Source: an uncultured Eubacteriales bacterium (GTDB lineage: Bacteria; Bacillota; Clostridia; UMGS1810). From it: DNA of 6,500 bases. The translations under genes and the position numbers were made by a program. Position 1 is the first letter of the stretch, and each line of letters starts with the position of its first letter. The notes beneath the pieces were generated by a model. The model was not told where the DNA came from. It was given only the letters and a program-made list of their open reading frames with translations, and made no database searches. This document shows positions 1-5,990 of this stretch, in pieces. Where the stretch lies: NCBI GenBank assembly GCA_902493665.1, contig CABUQL010000079.1:1-6500 (forward strand). The letters run 5' to 3'.

Positions 1-318
1 GTATTCCTTGCAGTTGTTTTCAACAAAAAAGTTTTTTGAAAAATGCATTACAATTCTGTTGTATTCGCTGCTTTTAACGTGCACCGCCTCGTGCATTTCA
101 TTGTCGCGGATAACCAAAATATCACACGGAGTAAGTTTGTAAAGACTTCCTTCAATGAAATAGTGAACGTGTCCCTCCAAAAAAACGTATACCTCGTACT
201 TTTGATGGTTATGAAGCTTGTAGTTATAAGTCCTTCTTGCTTCGTCACGCTTTCTTTCATAGTAAAAATCTCTTTTTTCGTCGCTGTAACGGTAGTTTAT
301 TTTATCTTCGCAAGCCAT
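1..318 (-). CDS. AraC-family transcriptional regulator, N-terminal sensing domain (partial, 3' end outside window)
   Basis: The minus strand is open from an ATG at 318-316 to the window edge, giving 106 residues with no stop. An AGGGTG ribosome binding site (plus-strand 324-329) precedes the ATG. The protein looks like the cupin effector-binding domain of AraC/XylS regulators: HNH at residues 36-38, YEVYVFLEG at 41-49, a beta strand (VHYFIEGSLY), the turn TPCDILVI at 63-70, then NEMHEAV at 73-79 and a strand ending RIVMHFS. These match the usual AraC cupin pattern of HxHxxYE, a GxxxxxIxG strand, PGD and ExH. The DNA-binding double helix-turn-helix would lie to the left, outside the window, so family membership rests on the cupin and on context. 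It is divergent from the uronate cluster with a shared control region, so it is probably the local activator responding to a sugar or uronate. A plus-strand open frame over the same bases is its exact antisense and is judged spurious. Confidence 0.82.
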   Translation of the reverse strand, partial: MACEDKINYRYSDEKRDFYYERKRDEARRTYNYKLHNHQKYEVYVFLEGHVHYFIEGSLYKLTPCDILVIRDNEMHEAVHVKSSEYNRIVMHFSKNFFVENNCKEY

Positions 319-350
319 AAAATCACCCTGCAATATCTTTTAATAACTAC

Positions 351-379
351 ATAATATCATAAAATGTCAATATTTGCAA
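351..379 (-). promoter_or_regulatory. candidate promoter of the AraC-type regulator
   Basis: Read on the minus strand, TTGCAA (374-379) lies 17 bp before TATTAT (351-356), which is preceded by TGA, an extended -10 arrangement. An alternative -35 is TTGACA (minus strand, 370-365), but its best -10 partner 18 bp away (TTATTA) is poor. Either way the first copy of the direct repeat (366-385) overlaps the -35 region, suggesting autoregulation. Prediction only. Confidence 0.45.
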
Positions 380-407
380 TGTTTTAAGTCAATATTTGAG
401 AAGTTTT
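366..407. promoter_or_regulatory. tandem direct repeat, probable AraC-type operator
   Basis: The 11-mer GTCAATATTTG occurs at 366-376 and again at 388-398. In each copy a GTTTT follows at the same offset (381-385 and 403-407). Over 20 bp the copies (366-385, 388-407) differ at three positions, with a 22-bp period, about two helical turns. AraC-family regulators bind direct-repeat half-sites on one DNA face with about 21-bp spacing, which fits the divergent AraC-type gene. The first copy overlaps the regulator's own candidate promoter. The second ends about 13 bp before the candidate extended -10 of the catabolic genes, covering the place where a -35 would be. The repeat is seen directly; its role is inference. 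Confidence 0.62.
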
Positions 408-420
408 TTTGAAAATTTTG

Positions 421-429
421 TGATACAAT
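421..429 (+). promoter_or_regulatory. candidate extended -10 promoter of the oxidoreductase/uronate cluster
   Basis: TGATACAAT at 421-429 is an extended -10 (TG, one base, TACAAT). No good -35 hexamer lies 16-18 bp upstream; that place is covered by the second operator copy, as expected of an activator-dependent promoter. TTGAAA at 409-414 with TATATG at 431-436 (16-bp spacer) is a weaker alternative. Initiation near 436 would leave a leader of about 77 nt before the ATG at 513. Confidence 0.42.
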
Positions 430-512
430 ATATATGACTTAAAAAAAGACGGAAAACTTTGTTTTTCAAAAACCGGACTTACACTCCGGAAATTTCAGGG
501 AGGAAGATTGTA

Positions 513-1670
513 ATGGATAAAATCAGACTTGGTATTATCGGTATCGGAAATATGGGTTCGTCGCATGTTAAAAATACATATGACGGCAAGCAGGAGAACA
601 TTGAACTTACCTGCGTTTGCGATATTTCCGAAGAAAGAAGAAATTTTGTAAAGGAAAAATATCCGAACCTCAAAATTTTTGACAATGCTTCAGACCTTTT
701 CAAAAGCGGTCTTGCAGACAGCGTGCTTATTGCGGTTCCGCACTATGACCACTGTCCGCTTGCAATAGAAGCATTTTCGCTCGGACTTAACGTTTTGGTT
801 GAAAAACCTGCCGGCGTTTATACAAAACAGGTTGAAGAAATGAACGAAGCTGCCAAAAAGTCGGGAAAAGTTTTCGGAATTATGTATAATCAGAGAACAA
901 ATCCGCTTTATCAGAAACTCAGAAAAATGGTTCAGTCAGGCGAGCTCGGACACATTAAGAGAATAAACTGGACAATCACAGACTGGTACAGATCCCAGGC
1001 ATACCACAACAGCAGCACATGGCGTTCAACATGGAAAACAGAGGGCGGCGGAACGCTTATCAACCAGAATCCGCACCAGATTGACCTTTGGCAGTGGATG
1101 TTCGGTATGCCGTCAAAAATTTATTCAAAAATGTCATTCGGAAAATATTACGACATCGAAGTTGAAGACGACGTTACAACGTATATGGAATATGACAACG
1201 GCACAACGGGCGTTTACATAACATCAACCGGCGAAGCACCGGGAACAAACAGACTCGAAGTTGCATGCGATATGGGTAAAATCGTTATCGAAGGCGACAA
1301 AATGATGTTCTACAGAAACGAAATTTCCGAAAGAGAATTTAACAAAGAAAATAAATCGCCTTTCGGCAGGCCCGAAAAATGGAACTGCGAAATTCCGATT
1401 AAAGGAAAAACAGAAGGTCATGTCGGAATTATTAAAAACTTCAGAGATGCCATCTTAAAAGGAACCGACCTTCTTGCTCCGGGTGAAGACGGAATAAAAG
1501 GTCTTACAATGTCGAACGCTATGCACTTAAGCGCCTGGACGGGCGAAACAATTGACGTTAAAAACCTTGACGCAGACAGATTCTACAATCTTTTGCAGGA
1601 AAAAATCAAAAATTCAAAGATTGTTAAAGAAGAAAGCCACGTTGTTGCAAACACAGAAGGAACATATTAA
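513..1670 (+). CDS. Gfo/Idh/MocA family NAD(P)-dependent sugar oxidoreductase (first paralogue)
   Basis: A 385-residue protein. The N-terminal Rossmann domain has GIIGIGNMGSSH at residues 7-18, an acidic strand end CDIS (36-39) and the family EKP motif at 97-99, where Lys98 is the expected catalytic lysine. The C-terminal alpha/beta substrate domain carries YNQRTN (125-130), STWRSTWKTEGGG (168-180) and LINQNPHQIDL (182-192), with His188 as the expected catalytic histidine and Asp191 after it. Position 184, four residues before the histidine, is Asn where inositol dehydrogenase has Asp. Such enzymes oxidise or reduce a ring hydroxyl of a sugar, inositol or glycoside with NAD(P) in the cytoplasm; the substrate cannot be read from sequence. 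The start at 513 is chosen over an in-frame TTG at 459 because GGGAGGAAG (498-506) is well placed before it and the family fold begins there. It is the first gene of the cluster, and the TIM-barrel gene begins 38 bp after it. Confidence 0.9.
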   Translation: MDKIRLGIIGIGNMGSSHVKNTYDGKQENIELTCVCDISEERRNFVKEKYPNLKIFDNASDLFKSGLADSVLIAVPHYDHCPLAIEAFSLGLNVLVEKPAGVYTKQVEEMNEAAKKSGKVFGIMYNQRTNPLYQKLRKMVQSGELGHIKRINWTITDWYRSQAYHNSSTWRSTWKTEGGGTLINQNPHQIDLWQWMFGMPSKIYSKMSFGKYYDIEVEDDVTTYMEYDNGTTGVYITSTGEAPGTNRLEVACDMGKIVIEGDKMMFYRNEISEREFNKENKSPFGRPEKWNCEIPIKGKTEGHVGIIKNFRDAILKGTDLLAPGEDGIKGLTMSNAMHLSAWTGETIDVKNLDADRFYNLLQEKIKNSKIVKEESHVVANTEGTY

Positions 1671-1708
1671 TTTTTCAGAATAAATTTTAATAAAAAGGAG
1701 CAATAAAA

Positions 1709-2479
1709 ATGGATAAAAGAATAGGTGCACAGCTTTATACTTTAAGAGATTATTGCAAAACAATCGAAGATGTTGACAAAACTTACAAAAAGTTAAGCGA
1801 AATCGGTTACAAAACGCTTCAGGTTTCGGGAGTAAATCTTGAACTTAGCGGAAAAGAACTTAAAGAAGCCGCTGACAGATACGGTCTTGAAACAATCTGC
1901 ACGCACCGTCCTTATGACGAATTTACGGGCGATCTTGACAAGCTTATAAAATACCACAAAGACCTCGGCTGCTCTATTGCCGGACTCGGCTCGGCGCCCG
2001 GAACACTCAGAAAAGATGTTGACGGACTTAAAGCTTTTATAAAAGATTTTAACAAAATCAGTGCAGAACTTAAAAAAGAAGGAATTACCTTCGGTTACCA
2101 CAATCATGCGTTTGAATTTGCAAAAGTTGACGGAAAATTCGTTATTGATTATTTAATAGAAGAAACAGATCCCGAATCGTTTAACTTTATCCTCGATGTT
2201 TACTGGCTCTCGTTTGCCGGTATAGACCCTGCAAAATTCATCAGAAAAATGGGCAAAAGAGCAATGATAATTCACTTTAAGGATATTAAAGCAAACACAA
2301 CCAACTCCGTAAGCATCTGCGAAGTCGGACAGGGAAATATCGATTGGGATAACGTTATTGCCGCATGCGAGGACGCAGGCTGCAAGGCTGCAATGGTTGA
2401 ACAGGACACATGCGAACGCGACCCGTTTGACTGTATGAAAACAAGCTACGATTTTCTTTCGGAAAAAGGCTTCAACTAA
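1709..2479 (+). CDS. sugar phosphate isomerase/epimerase family TIM-barrel protein (xylose isomerase-like)
   Basis: A 256-residue single-domain protein of the xylose isomerase-like / AP endonuclease 2 TIM-barrel family. Visible landmarks are the opening IGAQLYTLRD (5-14), GYHNHAFEF (129-137), the metal-site region ILDVYW (161-166, Asp163), IIHFKDIK (187-194, His189 and Asp192), EVGQGNIDW (205-213) and a closing MVEQD (229-233, Glu231). Family members use a divalent metal to isomerise, epimerise or eliminate on sugars, keto-sugars and inososes; the exact reaction cannot be assigned. AAGGAG (1695-1700) sits 8 nt before the ATG. It is probably co-transcribed with the oxidoreductase before it, a pairing common in loci where one enzyme makes a keto-sugar and the other rearranges or cleaves it. 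It is too short for the related-fold mannonate dehydratase UxuA, so it should not be called that despite the uronate context. Confidence 0.87.
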   Translation: MDKRIGAQLYTLRDYCKTIEDVDKTYKKLSEIGYKTLQVSGVNLELSGKELKEAADRYGLETICTHRPYDEFTGDLDKLIKYHKDLGCSIAGLGSAPGTLRKDVDGLKAFIKDFNKISAELKKEGITFGYHNHAFEFAKVDGKFVIDYLIEETDPESFNFILDVYWLSFAGIDPAKFIRKMGKRAMIIHFKDIKANTTNSVSICEVGQGNIDWDNVIAACEDAGCKAAMVEQDTCERDPFDCMKTSYDFLSEKGFN

Positions 2480-2520
2480 AGATATAAATTTCAAAAAAAG
2501 AAATATAATTTTGCACTTAC

Positions 2521-2550
2521 TTGACACACTGTTCTTAATTGACGTATAAT
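2521..2550 (+). promoter_or_regulatory. consensus sigma-A promoter inside the cluster
   Basis: TTGACA (2521-2526) and TATAAT (2545-2550) are exact consensus hexamers with an 18-bp spacer, in the 90-bp gap before the second oxidoreductase. A start about 7 bp after the -10 (near 2557) would give a leader of only about 13 nt, with the GAGAGG ribosome binding site (2556-2561) at the very 5' end of the message. It would let the second oxidoreductase, uxaC and the SDR be made independently of the regulated upstream promoter. No clear terminator hairpin precedes it, so read-through from upstream is also possible. Confidence 0.62.
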
Positions 2551-2569
2551 CAAAAGAGAGGATTTACAA

Positions 2570-3577
2570 ATGTTAAATGCTTGTATAATAGGTTTTGGCG
2601 CAATTGCGCCTGTTCATGCAAAGGCAATATGCGAAATAGAGAATGGAAAAATTTACGGCATATGCGATATTGATAAATCACGGGCAGATAACGCCGCATC
2701 AAAATACGGCGCAAAGGCGTTTTACAGTATTGACGACGCTTTAAAAGATAAAAATATAGACGTTGTCCATATCTGCACACCGCATTATCTTCATGCCGAA
2801 ATGGCAATAAAGGCATTGCAAAGCGGCAAAAACGTCGTTTTGGAAAAACCTGCGGCTATGACGGAAGAAAATTATGAAAATCTGCTTTGTGAGTATAAAA
2901 AGCACGGCAAAAAAGTCTGTGTTGTTTTTCAAAACAGAACAAACACCTGTATACAAATGCTTAAAGAAATCGTTGAAACAAATGATTTCGGCAAATTAAA
3001 CGGCATAAGCGGCGCTTTGCGCTGGTCGAGAGATGAATCTTACTACAGACACGACTCATGGCGCGGAAAATTAAAAACAGAGGGCGGAGGCGTTCTTATA
3101 AACCAGTCCGTTCATCTGCTTGATTTAATGCTGTATTTCGGCAAAAACGTAAAAAGCGTTTGTGCCGATATGTCAAACAAATCGCTCAGAGGCGTTATTG
3201 AGGTTGAAGATACGGTTGACGCGCTTATTGAATTTTCATCGGGAGTAAGAGGATTGTTTTATGCTACAAATTCCTACTCTGTAAACCAGCCGTTCCAGCT
3301 TGAACTCAATTTTGAGAACGCAACCTTCAGATATGCTGACAACAACCTTTACAAAATAGTAAACGGCGAGCACACGTTTATATGCCGAAACAATGCCCAG
3401 ATTCCCGGAAAAGACTACTGGGGAGGCGGGCACAAGCACGTTTTATTCGATTTTTACAATGCATTGGAACAGAAAGGTAACAGTTACATTGATTTGAACG
3501 ACAGCATAAACACAATGAAAACGATGTTTGCAATTTACAAAAGTGCAAACAGCAAAGGAGAGTATGTTACATTATGA
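2570..3577 (+). CDS. Gfo/Idh/MocA family NAD(P)-dependent sugar oxidoreductase (second paralogue)
   Basis: A 335-residue protein of the same family as the gene at 513 but clearly diverged. The Rossmann start is IIGFGAIAPVH (6-16), with CDID at 32-35 and EKP at 92-94 (Lys93 catalytic by family). The second domain has FQNRTN (120-125), SWRGKLKTEGGG (163-174) and LINQSVHLLDL (176-186), with His182 and Asp185. As in the first paralogue, the Asp expected four residues before the histidine is Asn (Asn178). It lacks the roughly 35-residue C-terminal tail of the first paralogue. The ribosome binding site AGAGAGGA (2555-2562) is 8 nt from the ATG. Its stop overlaps the uxaC start (ATGA, 3574-3577), so the two are translationally coupled, which ties its job to uronate use: perhaps reducing or oxidising a keto-sugar on the way to glucuronate. 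The substrate is unknown. Confidence 0.9.
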   Translation: MLNACIIGFGAIAPVHAKAICEIENGKIYGICDIDKSRADNAASKYGAKAFYSIDDALKDKNIDVVHICTPHYLHAEMAIKALQSGKNVVLEKPAAMTEENYENLLCEYKKHGKKVCVVFQNRTNTCIQMLKEIVETNDFGKLNGISGALRWSRDESYYRHDSWRGKLKTEGGGVLINQSVHLLDLMLYFGKNVKSVCADMSNKSLRGVIEVEDTVDALIEFSSGVRGLFYATNSYSVNQPFQLELNFENATFRYADNNLYKIVNGEHTFICRNNAQIPGKDYWGGGHKHVLFDFYNALEQKGNSYIDLNDSINTMKTMFAIYKSANSKGEYVTL

Positions 3578-4974
3578 CAAAATTTATGGACGAAAATTTT
3601 CTTTTAAAAACACCTGCCGCACAAAGACTTTACAAAGAATATGCTGCTAAAATGCCTATTTACGATTATCATTGCCATTTGTCGCCGAAGGAAATAGCGG
3701 AGGACAAAAAATACAAAAACATTACTGAAATCTGGCTTTACGGCGACCATTACAAATGGAGATTTATGAGAAGCATGGGCGTTGAAGAAAGATACTGCAC
3801 AGGCGACGCAAGCGATTACGAAAAGTTTTTGGCATATGCAAAATGCGTTTCGAGAGCAATCGGAAATCCGCTTTATCACTGGACGCACTTAGAGCTTCAG
3901 AGATATTTTAACGTTTACGAGCCGTTAAATGAAAAAACTGCTCCCGAAATCTGGGAAAAAGTTAACAAAATCATTGCGGAAGGCGATTTCAGTGCACGTT
4001 CGCTTATTAAAAAATCAAATGTAGCGCTTATCGGAACAACAGATGATCCGATTGACACGCTCAAGTATCATGCAAAAATAAGAGAACTTAAAGATTTTGA
4101 TACAAAAGTTGTACCGGCATTCCGTCCGGACAAAGCCGTAAACATCAATCTTGACGGTTTCAAAGAATACATAGAAAAACTTTCCGAAGCAGGAAAGAAA
4201 GAAATTAAAAATTACGACGATTTAAAAGAAGTTTTAAGATCAAGAATAGACTTTTTCTCATCTATGGGAAGCAAAATATCCGACCATGCCGTTGAGTATG
4301 TTCCGTATATTGAAGCCGGCGATGATGAAATTGACGCTATTTTAAAGAAAGCTTTAAACGGCGAAAAATGCACTGACGAAGAAGTTGAAAAGTACAAAAC
4401 TTCAATTATCACTTTCTTTGCAAAAGAATATGCAAAAAGAGACTGGGTAATGCAGATTCACATCGGTGCGCTCAGAAACAACAACACAAATATGTTTAAA
4501 AAGCTCGGACCCGACACGGGATTTGATTCGATTGACGACAACAAAATCGCTCACAAGCTTTCAAGATTTATGGATAATCTTGACAAAGACGGAAATCTTC
4601 CGAAAGTTATTTTGTACTCGCTCAATCCTAACGACAACTACACCCTTGCAGCAATGCTCGGAAACTTCCAGAAGGGCGGCGTAAAGGGCAAAATCCAGCT
4701 CGGTTCGGCTTGGTGGTTTAATGATAATATCGACGGTATGGAGCTTCAGATGAAAGCGCTTGCAAATCTCGGCGCACTTGCTGCATTTGTCGGTATGCTC
4801 ACAGATTCAAGAAGCTTCCTCTCATACCCGCGTCACGAATATTTCAGAAGAATACTCTGCAATATTGTCGGACAGTGGGTAGAAGACGGTGAAATCTACG
4901 ACGATGAAGATATTCTTAAAGAAATCATCGAAGGCGTAAGCTTCAACAATGCAAAAGAATATTTTAATATGTAA
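3574..4974 (+). CDS. uxaC: glucuronate (uronate) isomerase
   Basis: UxaC interconverts D-glucuronate and D-fructuronate (also D-galacturonate and D-tagaturonate), the first cytoplasmic step of hexuronate breakdown. The 466 residues match the usual length of about 470, and family signatures run throughout: FMDENFLL at 4-11, the metal-binding YDYHCHLSPKEIA at 30-42 (His33, His35), LYGDHYKWR (55-63), TTDDPIDTLKYH (155-166), PAFRPDK (181-187), MQIHIGALRNNNTNMF (293-308), LYSLNPND (347-354), GSAWWFND (377-384), LTDSRSFLSYPRHEYFRR (409-426, Asp411 and Arg413) and NIVGQWVEDGE (430-440). The fold is an amidohydrolase-like barrel. The start at 3574 overlaps the preceding stop by 4 nt; AAAGGAG (3554-3560) is somewhat far, so coupling probably helps. 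An in-frame ATG at 3586 would cut into the conserved N-terminus. No truncation or missing motif is seen. Confidence 0.97.
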   Translation: MTKFMDENFLLKTPAAQRLYKEYAAKMPIYDYHCHLSPKEIAEDKKYKNITEIWLYGDHYKWRFMRSMGVEERYCTGDASDYEKFLAYAKCVSRAIGNPLYHWTHLELQRYFNVYEPLNEKTAPEIWEKVNKIIAEGDFSARSLIKKSNVALIGTTDDPIDTLKYHAKIRELKDFDTKVVPAFRPDKAVNINLDGFKEYIEKLSEAGKKEIKNYDDLKEVLRSRIDFFSSMGSKISDHAVEYVPYIEAGDDEIDAILKKALNGEKCTDEEVEKYKTSIITFFAKEYAKRDWVMQIHIGALRNNNTNMFKKLGPDTGFDSIDDNKIAHKLSRFMDNLDKDGNLPKVILYSLNPNDNYTLAAMLGNFQKGGVKGKIQLGSAWWFNDNIDGMELQMKALANLGALAAFVGMLTDSRSFLSYPRHEYFRRILCNIVGQWVEDGEIYDDEDILKEIIEGVSFNNAKEYFNM

Positions 4975-4986
4975 GGAGTAATAAAA

Positions 4987-5838
4987 ATGAAATTACCATT
5001 CGACGTTGACTTAAAAGGAAAAACAGCAGTCGTAACAGGCGGCGGCGGTGTGCTTTGCGGCGCCTTTGCAAAAGCAATTGCTGCATGCGGAGCCAAAGTT
5101 GCAATTTTGGATTTAAGAAAAGAAAGCGCAGACAAGGTTGCCGAAGAAATTGTAAAAGACGGCGGCATTGCAATGGGCGTTGCTGCAAATGTTTTGGAAA
5201 AAGAGAGCCTTTTGGCAGCAAAGAAAGAAGTTAATGACAAGTACGGCAAAGTTGATATTTTAATAAACGGCGCCGGCGGAAATCACCCCAAGGGCACAAC
5301 AACAAAGGAATATTATGAAAAAGGCGACGAAGCGCTTGAAGGCATTACATCGTTTTTCGACCTCGACCCCAAGGGAGTTGAATTTGTTTTCAATCTTAAC
5401 TTTTTGGGTACGCTTTTGCCGACGCAGGTTTTTGCGCCCGACCTTATTGACAACGAAGATGCGGTAATTGTTAATATTTCTTCAATGAACGCATTTACAC
5501 CTCTTACAAAAATCCCCGCATACAGCGGTGCAAAAGCGGCAGTGTCAAACTTTACACAGTGGCTTGCGGTTCATTTCTCAAAGGTAGGCATAAGAGTTAA
5601 TGCCATTGCGCCGGGATTCTTCATTACTGCGCAGAACAAAGGTCTTTTGCTCGACGAAAACGGCGAGTACACAGAGCGTTCAAAGAAGATTCTTTCGCAG
5701 ACTCCGATGGATCGTTTCGGCGAAAAAGAAGAGCTTATCGGTGCGCTTCTTTTCCTCCTCTGCAAAGACGCTTCAAGCTTTGTAAACGGTGTTGTTATCC
5801 CTGTTGACGGCGGATTTTCAGCTTACAGCGGAGTTTAA
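4987..5838 (+). CDS. SDR-family oxidoreductase, probable D-mannonate oxidoreductase (fructuronate reductase)
   Basis: A 283-residue classical-type short-chain dehydrogenase. Residues 17-25 (TGGGGVLCG) form the nucleotide-binding glycine loop, LDLRK at 41-45 follows the second strand, NGAGGNHP is at 94-101, the catalytic serine region is NISSMNAF (163-170), and the catalytic Tyr179 and Lys183 lie in YSGAK. NAIAPGFF (205-212) and the end VIPVDGGFSAYSGV are typical of the sugar-acid SDR branch that includes Bacillus UxuB/YjmF, annotated as D-mannonate oxidoreductase. The long stretch between NGAGG and the serine (about residues 98-135, with FFDLDPKGVE) also recalls that branch. Located 12 bp after uxaC, with AAGGAG (4973-4978) overlapping the uxaC stop, it most simply reduces D-fructuronate to D-mannonate with NAD(P)H. 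Gluconate 5-dehydrogenase-like or other keto-sugar-acid activity is possible; family is sure, substrate is inferred from context. Confidence 0.85.
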   Translation: MKLPFDVDLKGKTAVVTGGGGVLCGAFAKAIAACGAKVAILDLRKESADKVAEEIVKDGGIAMGVAANVLEKESLLAAKKEVNDKYGKVDILINGAGGNHPKGTTTKEYYEKGDEALEGITSFFDLDPKGVEFVFNLNFLGTLLPTQVFAPDLIDNEDAVIVNISSMNAFTPLTKIPAYSGAKAAVSNFTQWLAVHFSKVGIRVNAIAPGFFITAQNKGLLLDENGEYTERSKKILSQTPMDRFGEKEELIGALLFLLCKDASSFVNGVVIPVDGGFSAYSGV

Positions 5839-5855
5839 TCTATCGGCAACTTTTT

Positions 5856-5990
5856 AGTGTTACTTTTTTAAGTAAAAAAGCAACCAAAAAACACTCGTGC
5901 AAAACTACCGTTTTGCACGAGTGTTTTTTTGCTAAGCTTTTTGCAAAAAACGCCTACAGGATCTAACTTTTTTCTTAAAAAAGTAACACT
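5856..5990. repeat. 135-bp intergenic unit with inverted-repeat ends
   Basis: Bases 5856-5872 (beginning AGTGTTAC) are the perfect 17-bp inverted complement of 5974-5990 (ending GTAACACT). After a one-base insertion (T5873) the match runs on for seven more bases (5874-5880 against 5967-5973). Each arm is also self-complementary: 5863-5870 with 5873-5880, and 5966-5973 with 5977-5984. The terminator stem lies between the arms. The unit fills almost the whole gap, and its last base is the first base of the pyruvate kinase stop (TTA on the plus strand). No clear target-site duplication was found. It may be a MITE-like or other dispersed intergenic element, or a compound structure serving both converging genes. 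Confidence 0.6.
5886..5929. terminator. bidirectional intrinsic terminator between converging genes
   Basis: A perfect 15-bp stem (5891-5905 with 5910-5924) around the 4-base loop TACC is extended by five A:T pairs (5886-5890 with 5925-5929). On the plus strand the stem runs into seven Ts (5924-5930); on the minus strand the mirror A tract (5886-5891) gives the U tract. It can therefore end the uronate cluster (stop at 5838) and the pyruvate kinase message (stop at 5990). Confidence 0.92.

Noticed and set aside
43..354. Plus-strand open frame of about 103 codons at the left end
   Set aside because: It is the exact antisense frame of the AraC-type cupin domain on the minus strand, has no ribosome binding site, and its product is a meaningless hydrophobic string.
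473..489. Small hairpin in the leader of the first gene (CCGGA paired with TCCGG, 7-nt loop)
   Set aside because: Only five pairs, no U tract and no alternative partner seen; too weak to call an attenuator or riboswitch.
459..512. Possible 18-residue upstream extension of the first oxidoreductase from a TTG codon
   Set aside because: The extension lies before the Rossmann fold start, has no binding site, and GGGAGGAAG sits correctly before the ATG at 513.
1709..2479. Idea that the TIM-barrel protein is mannonate dehydratase UxuA
   Set aside because: UxuA is roughly 100 residues longer; this 256-residue protein shows the short epimerase-type motifs (GYHNHAFEF, EVGQGNIDW, VEQD).
2485..2512. 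Possible terminator after the TIM-barrel gene (TTTC, A-rich loop, GAAA)
   Set aside because: The stem is about five A/T-rich pairs before a mismatch and there is no following T tract, so read-through is more likely than termination.
4896..5249. Minus-strand open frames of 85-117 codons opposite the start of the SDR gene
   Set aside because: Low-complexity shadow translations of a clearly coding plus-strand gene; no binding site or recognisable domain.
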